Positions 1 through 8,764 of a DNA stretch of 64,000 nucleotides are shown here, in pieces; the stretch's first letter is position 1, and each line of letters begins with the position of its first letter. This DNA comes from Gordonia jinghuaiqii. GTDB taxonomy: Bacteria > Actinomycetota > Actinomycetes > Mycobacteriales > Mycobacteriaceae. A program made the translations under genes and the position numbers. Location of the stretch: positions 1,922,001-1,986,000 of the forward strand of contig NZ_CP059491.1 in the NCBI RefSeq assembly GCF_014041935.1, read 5' to 3'. The notes below the pieces were generated by a model that was not told the DNA's origin, ran no database searches, and saw only the letters and a list, made by a program, of their open reading frames with translations.

Positions 1-114
1 TGACGCGTTCTCAGATCGCGCGAAGCGAACGCCGTCAGGGAAGGCGGGGCGCCTGGCTGGGCCTGATGGACAGGATCGGACTCGGCTTCGACAGCTGAGG
101 TGATGCCACGTCGA

Positions 115-1092
115 TCACGCCGGGGGTCGGTTCGTCGGCGGGACTTCGATTCTGGGGGTCAGCTCCTGCGGCGGCAGACTGTTCTTGGGAACGACGACGA
201 CCGGCGCCGTGGTCCACCGGAGGATACGTGCGGCGGTGCTGCCGAGGAACACCCGATTGGGCCGACCGAGATGCCCGGAACCGATCGCGGCGATGTCGTT
301 GTCGTCCCAGGGCAGGTTGGACAGGGCCTCGTCGAGAGTGGCGCCGTCGGCCACGAGGACGTCGACGTCGAGGGCCGGGTTCACCGCCGCCCGGGTGTCC
401 TCGAGGAGCTTGCGTGCGATCGCCACCTGCGCTGCGCGCGCCTGCAGGGTCGTGTCGTCGTCGAAGGGGCATTCGATCGAGACCAGCGAGAGCAGCCTGA
501 TGTCGAGTTTGGCGCGCTCGGCGAAGGCCTCGGCGAACGGCAGGGGATTGTCGGCGCCGGGTTTGACCGGCACGGCGACCGTCACCGTGTCGAGAACGAC
601 GTGGGTGCGGTCGGCATATCCGCGGGGCGCCAGGGCCACGGGTAACGGAGAGGAGTGTACGAGCTCGGTGCTGATGGTGCCGAGTGTGTGCCGCCGCAGC
701 AGACCGTCGCCCGTACCGCCGACGACGATCATCCTCGCCCGGGTCTGCTCGGCATACGACGCCAGCCCCTCGGCGAACGACTCGTTGACGGTGACCACGG
801 TGCGGTACTCGAATCCGTCGGGGATGAGAGCCGCGCCCTCGGTGAGCCATTCGGCCGCCCGCGCCTCGACGCGCTGCTGATACTGCGCGAGTCCCGGCTG
901 ACCGTCGTAGGGGACCGGCCGTACGACGCACACGAGGTCGATGGCAGCGCCGGTGACCCGCGCGATCGCGACCGCCAGCACCACCCCGTCGGCGCCGGAC
1001 GGCGTGGCGAGATAGCCGACGGTGATCCGGGCATGGGTGTGCACCGGACGCACCATCTCGGCCGGCTCGCCGGGCGGGGGATCAGTAGACAT
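115..1092 (-). CDS. Tandem-domain universal stress protein (UspA family)
   Basis: The 325-residue protein holds two Usp folds, the length expected for the two-domain actinobacterial class. The first domain ends in GGTGDGLLRRHTLGT and the second in GSGHLGRPNRVFLGST. Both fit the G-2x-G-9x-G-S/T signature of ATP-binding Usp proteins. It would be a cytoplasmic stress or energy-state protein that binds ATP. Its start overlaps the end of the upstream permease by 11 bp, so the two are translationally coupled and probably co-transcribed. The C-terminal tail after APVVVVPKN is proline-rich and probably disordered. The family is clear; which stress it answers to, and whether it modulates the permease, is inference. 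Confidence 0.9.
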   Translation of the reverse strand: MSTDPPPGEPAEMVRPVHTHARITVGYLATPSGADGVVLAVAIARVTGAAIDLVCVVRPVPYDGQPGLAQYQQRVEARAAEWLTEGAALIPDGFEYRTVVTVNESFAEGLASYAEQTRARMIVVGGTGDGLLRRHTLGTISTELVHSSPLPVALAPRGYADRTHVVLDTVTVAVPVKPGADNPLPFAEAFAERAKLDIRLLSLVSIECPFDDDTTLQARAAQVAIARKLLEDTRAAVNPALDVDVLVADGATLDEALSNLPWDDNDIAAIGSGHLGRPNRVFLGSTAARILRWTTAPVVVVPKNSLPPQELTPRIEVPPTNRPPA

Positions 1093-2590
1093 CGGGAGCC
1101 TTCACCTTGGTGCTCGCGGTCAGCGTCTTGCCCCGGAAGAAGTCGCTGTTGTGAGCACAACACGCGAGCATCAACGGGATACCGAGGACCAGCATGCCGA
1201 CACCGAGGACGAACACACCGCCCACTCCGCCGACCGAGGTGGAACCGTAATCCGGCGCGACCATGTCGATCGCGGACCGGATGAACGCTGCCGTCATGGC
1301 CGTGCCGCCGAGAAACGGCAGGAGCCCGCGCATGAGGAAGTGCCGGACCGACCCGAACAGACTGCGGCGGAAGTACCAGACGCAGGCGAACGCGGTGATC
1401 CCGTAGTAGAACGCGACCGCCAGACCAAGGGACGCGATCGAGTCGGCCAGGGTGTTCTGACTCAGAAGTGACAGGACCAGGTAGAACATCAGTGCCGCGG
1501 CGCCCATCACCGCGGTGCCGAAGGCCGGTGTCATGTACTCGGGGTGGATGGAGGCGAATCTGTCCGGTAGCGCCTTGTAGACGGCCATCGACAGGCTTCC
1601 GCGGGCGGTGGGCAGAATTGTCGACTGCGTCGAGGAGAGTGCCGACACGCTGACGGTCAGGAGGAGAGCGGCCGCCATGGCACCACCGGCGACCGGGTCG
1701 CCGAGGATGGTCAGGACGTCGTCGGTGTTCTCCTCGTTGCCGAGTCCGATCCCGGTGTCGCCGAAGCCCGCGAAGGACTGGACGGCGTAGGCGACGAGCA
1801 CATACGTGGCGACCAGGATCACGCACGTGATCACCGCTGCCCGCCCGGGTGTCTTCTCGGGGTCCCTGGTCTCTTCGCCGATCGCCAGACACGCGTCCCA
1901 ACCCCAATAGATGAAGATGCACAGGATCACCGCCGCCGCGATCTGTGACTGATCGAGTCCGCCGGGCCACAGCCAGGACAGTTCGGGACTGATCGCCCGT
2001 TCGCCCGCCGTTCCGGTGCCGACCTTGATCAGTGCGATCAGGCTCGCGGTGACGAGCACCGCGAACTGGATGAACATCAGGACCGCCTGCATCCGTTCGC
2101 TGATGACGATGCCGCGGATGCTGATCCATGTCATCGCGATGATGAAAGCACCGCCCAGCAGAACCTTGGCGAGGAGGCTCTCCGCCAGACCGGCGAGATT
2201 CAGGAACCGGAACAGGTAGATCGCGGCGATCTCGGCGACGTTCGCGAGCACGATGATTGCCGATACAGCCAGTCCCCAGCCGCCGATCCAGCCGATCCAC
2301 GGACTTAAAGCCTTTGTGCCCCAGGTGAACGTGGTCCCACAGTCGGGGGTGTCGCGAGCGAGCTCGCGATAGGCGAAGGCCACCAGGAGCATCGGGATGA
2401 ACGCCAGCACGAACATCGCCGGTGCCTTCTCGCCTACGCCGGCGACCACGTACCCGAGCGTGGCGGCGAGGCTGTAGGCCGGTGCGACAGCGGACAGTCC
2501 GATGATCACGTTGCCGAGGAGGCCGATCGAACCGGCACGGAGCCCTTTGGTGCCGCCCTCGATCACCTCGGTCTCGACGCTGTCCGCCAT
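1082..2590 (-). CDS. APC-superfamily amino acid permease
   Basis: A 502-residue polytopic membrane protein with about 12 to 14 hydrophobic segments, of the amino acid-polyamine-organocation superfamily. The start of TM1 has the glycine-rich unwound-helix pattern of the fold (GLSAVAPAYSLAATLG), followed by a DTPDCGTTFTWGTKAL stretch typical of the actinobacterial amino acid permease subgroup. The ATG is preceded by GGGAG at a good distance, which fixes the start. It lies upstream of the universal stress gene in one operon. The substrate cannot be read from the sequence. The 137 bases upstream, before the end of the MmpS-like gene, should contain the operon promoter; no confident box was identified there. 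Confidence 0.85.
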   Translation of the reverse strand: MADSVETEVIEGGTKGLRAGSIGLLGNVIIGLSAVAPAYSLAATLGYVVAGVGEKAPAMFVLAFIPMLLVAFAYRELARDTPDCGTTFTWGTKALSPWIGWIGGWGLAVSAIIVLANVAEIAAIYLFRFLNLAGLAESLLAKVLLGGAFIIAMTWISIRGIVISERMQAVLMFIQFAVLVTASLIALIKVGTGTAGERAISPELSWLWPGGLDQSQIAAAVILCIFIYWGWDACLAIGEETRDPEKTPGRAAVITCVILVATYVLVAYAVQSFAGFGDTGIGLGNEENTDDVLTILGDPVAGGAMAAALLLTVSVSALSSTQSTILPTARGSLSMAVYKALPDRFASIHPEYMTPAFGTAVMGAAALMFYLVLSLLSQNTLADSIASLGLAVAFYYGITAFACVWYFRRSLFGSVRHFLMRGLLPFLGGTAMTAAFIRSAIDMVAPDYGSTSVGGVGGVFVLGVGMLVLGIPLMLACCAHNSDFFRGKTLTASTKVKAPDVY

Positions 2591-2726
2591 GCGCGTACTC
2601 CCGCTCAGGTATTCATAACGAGAGCCAGCTTACGGTCGTGATGCGGGATTCCTCTCCCCAACTGCGACAACGCCGATCGCGTAAGCGGTTCGGACACCGG
2701 ATCCGAAGCCGATATCCGTTCGCCGA

Positions 2727-3137
2727 TCATGGGTTGCGCGGCCGGCACGAACTGGTTGCGTGGCGACCGCGCGCCGTGTGCTCGGCCACCACTGCCGAAT
2801 TCACGCGGATCTCACAGCGGGCGAACCGTCCGCCCGACTGGAAGAGCGTGTCGAGGGGGACTCCCGGCGAACGTCTCGTGTACACCATCGACGCCGACCA
2901 CCGCCTGGTCTCCGGATCCTGGTGTAGCAGTGGCACGTCGGTCTGTGTGCGGAGCCGGCCGTCCGCGTCGTACCAGGCGGCCGCGCTGTTGTGCTGGCGG
3001 TCGGAGATCAGGGTGATGGTGATGCGATCGCCGTCCGGCGCGTGCGGTGCGGCCCGGGCGGGGGCGAACACCGCCACGCCGAGGGTTGCGCTCACCACCG
3101 CGGTGAGCAGCAGTCGGAACAACAAGGTGCGGATCAC
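2727..3137 (-). CDS. MmpS-like small secreted or membrane-anchored protein
   Basis: A 136-residue protein read from a GTG with GGAG about nine bases ahead. The same reading frame stays open far upstream through the P450 remnant, but the start chosen here places a signal peptide first (VIRTLLFRLLLTAVVSATLG, ending in APARA). The rest resembles the MmpS family: a beta-rich domain with two cysteines, one in ARCEIRVN and one near the C terminus in HATSSCR. These match the cysteine spacing of mycobacterial MmpS accessory proteins. MmpS proteins normally work with MmpL transporters in lipid or siderophore export, but no MmpL gene is present here, so it is an orphan. The assignment is moderately secure. 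Confidence 0.6.
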   Translation of the reverse strand: MIRTLLFRLLLTAVVSATLGVAVFAPARAAPHAPDGDRITITLISDRQHNSAAAWYDADGRLRTQTDVPLLHQDPETRRWSASMVYTRRSPGVPLDTLFQSGGRFARCEIRVNSAVVAEHTARGRHATSSCRPRNP

Positions 3138-3241
3138 AGGGAACTCCGTTCGGGAAGGCCGGTGCGGTTGGCGCTCGGTCCTTCTTCGACGCACCCCACG
3201 TCTCTTCGGTTCCGTACCCGCTTCGGCTGTGCGCAGGCCCG

Positions 3242-4079
3242 TCAGTTCGACACCGACACCGACACCGACACCGGTAGGGCTGTCAGTTTGCGGACGAGCA
3301 GGCCGTCGTCTCGTTGTGCTTCTGACACCTCCACCCGGAAACCCGTTGTCGCGCCGATGAGATGTTCGATGGCCAGACGGGCCTGGAGTCGGGCCAGCGC
3401 TGCGCCGACACACAGGTGCAGCCCTTTGCCGAAGCCGAGGTGTGGCCGTCGGGTGGTGGGGTCGAGGTCGACGCGGGCGGGATCGTCGAAGTGTGCGGGA
3501 TCGCCCAGAAGACTCACGGTGGATTCGGCGCCGGCCGCTACGACTTGGAAGCGGATCATGACGGCCGCCGAGTGGTCGAGGCGCCCGTCGGCGACGCCGC
3601 GCGACATCGGCCAGGACGGTGCGGCCCGTCCCGTGGCCCTCACCGGTGTCGATCTCGCGCGTCAGGGCGCGGGACAGGTAGTCGGTGACCTCGCCGACGG
3701 CCGCGGGCGCGGTGGTGAGTTGCTCAGGTGTGATGATGCCGTCGATCAGTGCGTTGGTCTCGACGGCCCATCGGGTGAGGATCTCGACATCGGCAACGGG
3801 CAACCCGATGAGTTCGACCACGACGGACGTCGGAACACGTTGCGCGACAGCGGAGATCCAGTCGATCCGATCGTCGTTCACTCCCGCGTCCCAGGCGTCG
3901 GAGATCAGACGGCGGATGTGCGGTTCGGGAGCGCGGATCCTCGCGGGCGCCACCGACGGCATGACGAGTGTGCGGTGATCGCGGTGGCGTGCGCCGTCTG
4001 CGGTCGCCAGGACGTGTAGCGCGTCTCCGAGACCGGCGACCGGGAACTCCGACACCGAGCCGTCCTCGTGCCAGACCAT
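3242..4079 (-). pseudogene. Cytochrome P450, decayed: N terminus lost, internal deletion, frameshift
   Basis: The upstream part reads as a P450 from VWHEDGSVSEFPVAG through RHRDHRTLVMPSVAPARI and on to the middle helices. Near 3600 the frame shifts by one base (…GRTVLADVA, then RGVADGRLDHSAAVM in the next frame). The second part has an I-helix remnant (FQVVAAGAESTVSLLG) and the heme-binding loop HLGFGKGLHLCVGAALARL with its cysteine. Between them the K-helix ExxR segment, about 50 residues, is missing. The first 60-70 residues of a normal P450 are also absent; homology stops at about 4079, where a TetR gene begins on the other strand. The C terminus ends in a (CGACAC)4 hexamer repeat coding Val-Ser repeats. 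Three independent lesions make this a dead gene. Confidence 0.85.
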
Positions 4080-4080
4080 C

Positions 4081-4570
4081 GTGGCCGTGGCGCTGATCGC
4101 CAAGAGTGGACTCGACGCCTTCGACATCGATGAACACACCCGCCGCGCGCACTGTTCACGCGCGACCGTCTACCGCCACGCGGGCGGCAAGGGTGCACTC
4201 GTGGAGGCGGTTCTCGCGTCCACGTCCGAACCGGTGCTCGGTGCCATCCGCGCGGCCACCACGGGTATGACGGGGCCGCAGCGAGCGCGGACCGCGATCG
4301 TGGCCGCGGCTGGCCGCGCTGCGCGCCGACCGGGTGATCCGGCAGTTCCTGCGTTCGGAGAACATCGTCACCGCGACACTGACCGTGCTCACCTCGCCCG
4401 CGGTGATCGCCGTCGCCGTCGAACTGATCGGCATCGACCCCGACGACACCGCCTCGGCACGATTCGCGATCCGCTCGGTGCTCGCCATGCTCCGGTGGCC
4501 GGCCGATCCCGCCGAGGAGGACGAACTCGTGGACGCGATCGTGGCCGGGGTGTTCCGACGCCCGGGCTGA
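4081..4570 (+). pseudogene. TetR-family regulator, N-terminally truncated and frameshifted
   Basis: The frame opens directly into the TetR helix-turn-helix (ALIAKSGLDAFDIDE, then RRAHCSRATVYRHAGGKGAL), so about 20 residues that should precede it are gone. Around 4310 an extra base shifts the frame; the ligand domain continues in another frame as ALRADRVIRQFLRSENIVTATL and on to the stop after VAGVFRRPG. It stands head to head with the P450 remnant with essentially no gap, so neither gene has a promoter. TetR regulators commonly control divergent P450 genes, so the pair was probably a functional unit before the deletion. Even if transcribed, no full regulator can be made without a frame correction. 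Confidence 0.8.
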
Positions 4571-4572
4571 CG

Positions 4573-4652
4573 GGGTACGAAGCTGACAGGGTACGAAGCC
4601 GGCAGGGTACGAAGCCGGCCAGGTATGAAGCCGACGGGATACGAAGACGGCC
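4573..4652. repeat. Tandem array, five copies of a 16-bp unit
   Basis: Five contiguous 16-base copies begin just after the TetR stop. The first three read GGGTACGAAG plus six further bases and differ at three positions; the fourth and fifth have diverged more (AGGTATGAAG…, GGATACGAAG…). The last copy runs into the left arm of the terminator hairpin. The copies decay toward the sdhB side. Nothing suggests a coding role. Confidence 0.9.
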
Positions 4653-4676
4653 CGCACCGGGTGGGTGCGGGCCGTC
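4646..4676. terminator. Hairpin terminator downstream of sdhB
   Basis: A perfect 13-bp stem (GACGGCCCGCACC and its complement) encloses a 5-base loop GGGTG. It lies 28 bases beyond the sdhB stop, and beyond the TetR remnant on the other strand. There is no U tract, as is usual for high-G+C actinobacteria. It probably ends the sdhCDAB transcript. Confidence 0.75.
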
Positions 4677-4704
4677 ATCGGGCTGCAGAGAAAGTCTGGA
4701 TTAC

Positions 4705-5493
4705 TTAGCGCGAGAACATGAGTGCGCGCTTGACCTCGGAGATGGCCTGCGTCACCTGGATGCCACGCGGGCAGGCGTCGGTGCAGTTGAAGGTGGTGCG
4801 GCAACGCCACACACCGTCGACGTCGTTGAGGATGTCGAGACGCTCGACGGCGGCTTCGTCGCGGCTGTCGAAGATGAACCGGTGTGCGTTGACGATCGCG
4901 GCCGGACCGAAGTAGGAGCCCTCGGTCCAGAACACCGGGCAACTCGTCGTGCAGCAGGCACAGAGGATGCACTTGGTGGTGTCGTCGAAGCGTGCGCGGT
5001 CGGTCTGGCTCTGGATGCGCTCACGGGTCGGCTCGTTGCCCGAGGTGATCAGGAACGGCTTGATCGCGCGGTAGGCGTCGAAGAACGGCTCCATGTCGAC
5101 CACGAGATCCTTCTCCACCGGCAGGCCGCGGATCGGCTCGATGGTGATGGTGATCTCCTTGGACTTGTCCTTGGGGAGCATGTCCTTCATGAGCAGCTTG
5201 CAGGCGAGACGGTTGACGCCGTTGATGCGCATGGCGTCCGAACCACAGACGCCGTGCGCGCAGCTGCGGCGGAAGGTCAGGCTGCCGTCGAGGTAGCCCT
5301 TCACGTACAGCAGCAGGTTGAGCAGGCGGTCGGTCGGCAGCGCCGGCACGCGGAAACTCTCGAAGCCCTGGGCGTCGGGGTTCTCCGGGTTGAACCGGAA
5401 GATCTTCAACGTGACCATGGTGGCCTCGTCGGGCACCGGGGGCAGCGGCGGCTCGTCGGAGGAGGGCGCGGGCTTGTCCAGAACAGATGTCAT
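4705..5493 (-). CDS. sdhB: Succinate dehydrogenase iron-sulfur subunit
   Basis: The 262-residue electron-transfer subunit of respiratory complex II. The cysteine sets are visible in order: the plant-type 2Fe-2S loop (RRSCAHGVCGSDAM), then CILCACCTTSCP and CRTTFNCTDACPRG for the 4Fe-4S and 3Fe-4S clusters. It passes electrons from the FAD in SdhA to menaquinone at the membrane anchor. The ATG overlaps the sdhA stop by one base (TGATG), so the two are translationally coupled. It is the last gene of sdhCDAB and is followed by a hairpin terminator. The 20-residue N-terminal extension rich in Pro and Ser before ATMVTLKIF is normal in the actinobacterial form. Confidence 0.97.
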   Translation of the reverse strand: MTSVLDKPAPSSDEPPLPPVPDEATMVTLKIFRFNPENPDAQGFESFRVPALPTDRLLNLLLYVKGYLDGSLTFRRSCAHGVCGSDAMRINGVNRLACKLLMKDMLPKDKSKEITITIEPIRGLPVEKDLVVDMEPFFDAYRAIKPFLITSGNEPTRERIQSQTDRARFDDTTKCILCACCTTSCPVFWTEGSYFGPAAIVNAHRFIFDSRDEAAVERLDILNDVDGVWRCRTTFNCTDACPRGIQVTQAISEVKRALMFSR

Positions 5494-7247
5494 CAGTACT
5501 TACGCTCCATCGGCTCGTAGCGGGTTTCCACGACCGGCTTGTAGTCCAGCTCGATATCCGAGAGGAGATCGGTGCCCTTCTTGTAGGCCATGGTGTGTCG
5601 CTTGTAGTTGACGTCGTCGCGATCCGGGTAGTCCTCGCGGGCGTGGCCGCCGCGCGATTCCTTGCGGTTGAGAGCACCCACCACGGTGACCTCTGCCATC
5701 TCCAGCAGGAAGCCGAGTTCGATGGCCTCGAGCAGGTCGCTGTTGAAGCGCTTGCCCTTGTCGTGCACACGCACCTGCGCGTAGCGCTCCTTGAACCCGT
5801 GGATGTCGGCCAGCGCCTGCTTGAGGGTCTCCTCGGTGCGGAACACCGACGCGTTGGCGTCCATGGACGCCTGCAGCTCCGTGCGGATGTCGGCGACGCG
5901 TTCGTGTCCGTGCTCGCTGAGGAGCAGCTCCAGCCAGTCGTCGACCATCTCGGTCGGCGCCTCGGGCAGCTCGGCGAACTCGGCGGAGTTCGCGTACTCG
6001 GCGGCGGCGATACCCGCACGCCGGCCGAACACGTTGATGTCGAGCAGCGAGTTGGTGCCGAGGCGGTTGGCGCCGTGCACCGACACGCAGGCGCACTCGC
6101 CGGCCGCGTACAGGCCGTGGACGACCTCGTCGTTGTTGCGCAGCACCTGACCGTTGATGTTGGTCGGGATGCCGCCCATGACGTAGTGGCAGGTGGGGAA
6201 CACCGGCACGTACTCGGTGACCGGGTCGACGCCGAGGTAGGTGCGCGCGAACTCGGTGATGTCGGGGAGCTTCTCGTTGAGAACGTCCTCGCCGAGGTGG
6301 GTCACGTCGATGTAGACGTAGTCCTTGTTGGGTCCGGCGCCGCGTCCCTCGAGTACCTCGAGCACCATCGACCGGGCCACGATGTCGCGGGGCGCGAGGT
6401 CCTTGATGGTGGGGGCGTAGCGCTCCATGAAGCGCTCGCCGTCGGCGTTGCGCAGGATGCCGCCCTCACCGCGCACGGCCTCCGAGATGAGGATGCCCAG
6501 GCCGGCCAGGCCGGTCGGATGGAACTGGTGGAATTCCATGTCCTCGAGGGGCAGGCCCTTGCGGAAGATGATGCCCATGCCGTCGCCGGTCAGGGTGTGC
6601 GCGTTCGAGGTGGTCTTGTACATGCGGCCCGAGCCGCCGGTCGCGAAGACGATCGACTTGGCGTGGAAGACGTGGATCTCACCGGTGGCGAGCTCGTAGG
6701 CGACGACGCCGGTGGCGACCTGCTCGCCGTCCTCGTTCTCGGTGAGGCAGATGTCCAGGGCGTAGAACTCGTTGAAGAACTCGACGTCGTGCTTGACGCA
6801 GTTCTGGTACAGCGTCTGCAGGATCATGTGACCGGTGCGGTCGGCGGCGTAGCACGCGCGGCGCACGGGCGACTTGCCGTGATCACGGGTGTGGCCACCG
6901 AAACGACGCTGATCGATCTTGCCCTCGGGGGTGCGGTTGAACGGCAGCCCCATCTTCTCCAGATCGAGCACCGCGTCGATGGCCTCTTTGGCCATGATCT
7001 CGACGGCGTCCTGGTCGGCGAGGTAATCGCCGCCCTTGACGGTGTCGAAGGTGTGCCACTCCCAGTTGTCCTCTTCGACGTTGGCCAGCGCGGCGCACAT
7101 GCCGCCCTGAGCCGCGCCGGTGTGGCTGCGAGTGGGGTAGAGCTTGGTCAGTACCGCGGTGCGGGCTCGCGGGGCGGCTTCGATCGCCGCGCGCATACCG
7201 GCGCCGCCGGCGCCCACGATGACGACGTCATAGCGGTGTTCCTGCAT
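5493..7247 (-). CDS. sdhA: Succinate dehydrogenase flavoprotein subunit
   Basis: A 584-residue flavoprotein that oxidises succinate to fumarate. The N terminus has the Rossmann GxGxxG (VIVGAGGAGMRAA). The covalent FAD-histidine region reads RSHTGAAQGGM, the active-site region has FHPTGL and RGEGGIL, and the capping-domain and C-terminal helical domain follow at normal length. It sits 14 bp after sdhD and overlaps sdhB by one base, within a four-gene operon. A long open frame on the opposite strand (5487-7265) is an artefact of high third-position G+C. The sequence looks fully functional. Confidence 0.97.
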   Translation of the reverse strand: MQEHRYDVVIVGAGGAGMRAAIEAAPRARTAVLTKLYPTRSHTGAAQGGMCAALANVEEDNWEWHTFDTVKGGDYLADQDAVEIMAKEAIDAVLDLEKMGLPFNRTPEGKIDQRRFGGHTRDHGKSPVRRACYAADRTGHMILQTLYQNCVKHDVEFFNEFYALDICLTENEDGEQVATGVVAYELATGEIHVFHAKSIVFATGGSGRMYKTTSNAHTLTGDGMGIIFRKGLPLEDMEFHQFHPTGLAGLGILISEAVRGEGGILRNADGERFMERYAPTIKDLAPRDIVARSMVLEVLEGRGAGPNKDYVYIDVTHLGEDVLNEKLPDITEFARTYLGVDPVTEYVPVFPTCHYVMGGIPTNINGQVLRNNDEVVHGLYAAGECACVSVHGANRLGTNSLLDINVFGRRAGIAAAEYANSAEFAELPEAPTEMVDDWLELLLSEHGHERVADIRTELQASMDANASVFRTEETLKQALADIHGFKERYAQVRVHDKGKRFNSDLLEAIELGFLLEMAEVTVVGALNRKESRGGHAREDYPDRDDVNYKRHTMAYKKGTDLLSDIELDYKPVVETRYEPMERKY

Positions 7248-7261
7248 GTTTCAGGTCTCCT

Positions 7262-7717
7262 TTAGCCGACGCTGTTGACGTCGAAGGTGAGGATCGCGTA
7301 CGTGCCGAGCACGAGCACGAGGATCATCGACACGCCCAGCAGCACGTTCAGCCAGAAGCGGGTCGAGTCCTTGCGGGAGTAGTCGGCGATCACGGTGCGT
7401 ACGCCGTTGCCACCGTGTAGCTGGGCCAGCCACAGCATGGTCAGGTCCCAGATCTGCCAGAACGGCGAGCTCCAGCGAGCGGCGACGAACGAGGAGTCGA
7501 TGCGGTGCACGCCGCCGTCCCACGCCAGCATGATGAACAGGTGGCCGATGGTCAGGACGACGAGCAGCAGACCCGAGAACCGCATGAACAACCATGCGTT
7601 CTTCTCGAAGTTGCCGCCCTTGGGCTTGCGGGGCGAGCGGGGGTTGTCCAGGCTCGCGGGACGGTCGTGTTCCTTGCCGAGGGTCTTGGCGACACCCATG
7701 GCTTCCGAGGTGGTCAT
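7262..7717 (-). CDS. sdhD: Succinate dehydrogenase hydrophobic membrane anchor subunit
   Basis: A 151-residue membrane protein with about three transmembrane helices (roughly residues 47-67, 93-107 and 124-146), matching the SdhD anchor. A histidine in the first helix (TIGHLFIML) is a plausible heme b ligand. The cytoplasmic N terminus is charged (RKPKGGNFEKNAW). It follows sdhC by 12 bp and precedes sdhA by 14 bp. With SdhC it holds the catalytic dimer at the membrane and forms the quinone site. The assignment rests mainly on operon position and topology, because these anchors diverge quickly. Confidence 0.93.
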   Translation of the reverse strand: MTTSEAMGVAKTLGKEHDRPASLDNPRSPRKPKGGNFEKNAWLFMRFSGLLLVVLTIGHLFIMLAWDGGVHRIDSSFVAARWSSPFWQIWDLTMLWLAQLHGGNGVRTVIADYSRKDSTRFWLNVLLGVSMILVLVLGTYAILTFDVNSVG

Positions 7718-7729
7718 CTCTGGTGTCTC

Positions 7730-8134
7730 CTACAGGTGGCTGATCATGATCTGCAGCAGGCGGACCGTGCCGGCGGCAAAGACGACGACGAACAGGGTCA
7801 TGGCCACCCACAGCATCTGGCGCTGGTACTTGGGTCCCTTGGACCAGAAGTCCACCAGGATCAGCCGCACGCCGTTGAAGGCGTGGAACAGGACGCAGGC
7901 GACCAGCGCGATCTCCATGAGGCCGATGATCGGCGTCTTGTAGGTCTCGATGATCGCGTCGTACTGGTTCGGGTCGACGCGGATGACCGCGGTGTCCAGT
8001 ACGTGTACGAAAAGGAAGAAGAAAATGGTGACGCCTGTGATGCGGTGCAGAACCCAGGACCACATTCCGGGGTCGCCGCGGTACAGAGAACGTCGACGCA
8101 CCGGGTCAGGTGCGACTTCGGTCGAGGTGCTCAT
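7730..8134 (-). CDS. sdhC: Succinate dehydrogenase cytochrome b subunit
   Basis: A 134-residue anchor subunit. The motif SWVLHRITGV near residue 30 and the helix with LFHAFNGVRLIL are diagnostic of the SdhC cytochrome b family; the latter histidine is the usual heme b ligand. The open frame extends further upstream, but I place the start at the ATG of MSTSTEVAPDPVRRR because a GGAGG lies 11 bases before it and the extension does not look like protein. It is the first gene of sdhCDAB. The upstream region shared with the divergent cdd gene carries a good IdeR/DtxR-type box about 150 bp away. Confidence 0.93.
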   Translation of the reverse strand: MSTSTEVAPDPVRRRSLYRGDPGMWSWVLHRITGVTIFFFLFVHVLDTAVIRVDPNQYDAIIETYKTPIIGLMEIALVACVLFHAFNGVRLILVDFWSKGPKYQRQMLWVAMTLFVVVFAAGTVRLLQIMISHL

Positions 8135-8280
8135 CGGGAAAGTGGCCTCCAACATCGTCGATGGACGCGTCGAATCGGCATGCTCCGACTCGACCATGGA
8201 CCCATGGAAAAAGACTCTAAACCCAAGCCCATTGCGGTGGTAAATTGCCCGAACCGATTTGAGCGACAAGGCATTACGAC

Positions 8281-8299
8281 TTAGGTTTGCCTTACCCAA
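8281..8299. promoter_or_regulatory. Candidate IdeR/DtxR iron box
   Basis: TTAGGTTTGCCTTACCCAA matches the recalled IdeR/DtxR consensus TTAGGTTAGSCTAACCTAA at about 16 of 19 positions, with both half-sites recognisable. It lies in the divergent region, 147 bp before the sdhC start and 60 bp before cdd. Complex II is rich in iron, and iron-responsive control of sdh operons is established in corynebacteria. The more likely target is therefore sdhCDAB. Binding is inferred from sequence only. Confidence 0.55.
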
Positions 8300-8359
8300 G
8301 GTTTAGTGGCGGTGACATCCATCTTACTCGCTGGTAGGCATCTGTGACGGGAGAGCGAC

Positions 8360-8764
8360 GTGGTTTCTGATGGTCAATGGAAAGAGTTGCGGGACAGCGC
8401 AATCGGTATGATTCCGCGAGCGTATGCGCCCTACTCGGGCTACCCCGTCGGCGCCGCGGGTCTCACACCCGACGGGCGTGTCGTGACCGGTTGCAATGTG
8501 GAGAATGTCTCATACGGACTCGGCATCTGCGCCGAGGTCGCGCTGATCGCACAGCTGGTCTCCGGCGGTGAGAGGACTCTGGACGCGGTCAGCGTGAGCG
8601 ACGCCCGCGGCGCCGTCCTCATGCCCTGCGGCCGGTGCAGGCAGGTCCTGCTCGAGCACGGCGGGCCCGAGCTGCTCGTCGACCACCCGGACGGGCCCCG
8701 CAGGCTGGGGGAGCTGTTGCCCGACGCGTTCGGCCCCGACGATCTCGCCGCGGTGCGTTCATGA
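8360..8764 (+). CDS. cdd: Cytidine deaminase
   Basis: A 134-residue homotetrameric-type cytidine deaminase that converts cytidine and deoxycytidine to the uridine forms in pyrimidine salvage. Zinc ligands and the catalytic glutamate are present as GICAEVALI and MPCGRCRQVLLE, the three-cysteine arrangement of the short class. Substrate-binding VGAA and NVENVSYG are also seen. The start is a GTG preceded by GGGAGAG. Its stop overlaps the deoA start by four bases (ATGA), opening a salvage operon cdd-deoA-add. Divergent from sdhC. Confidence 0.95.
   Translation: MVSDGQWKELRDSAIGMIPRAYAPYSGYPVGAAGLTPDGRVVTGCNVENVSYGLGICAEVALIAQLVSGGERTLDAVSVSDARGAVLMPCGRCRQVLLEHGGPELLVDHPDGPRRLGELLPDAFGPDDLAAVRS

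Noticed and set aside
4573..4652. Repeat array as a CRISPR
   Set aside because: Units are contiguous 16-mers with no spacers and no cas genes nearby; the same holds for the other tandem arrays.
5487..7265. 592-codon open frame on the plus strand opposite sdhA
   Set aside because: It mirrors sdhA codon structure, is Val/Asp/Gly/His-rich with no family features, and sdhA on the other strand is certain.
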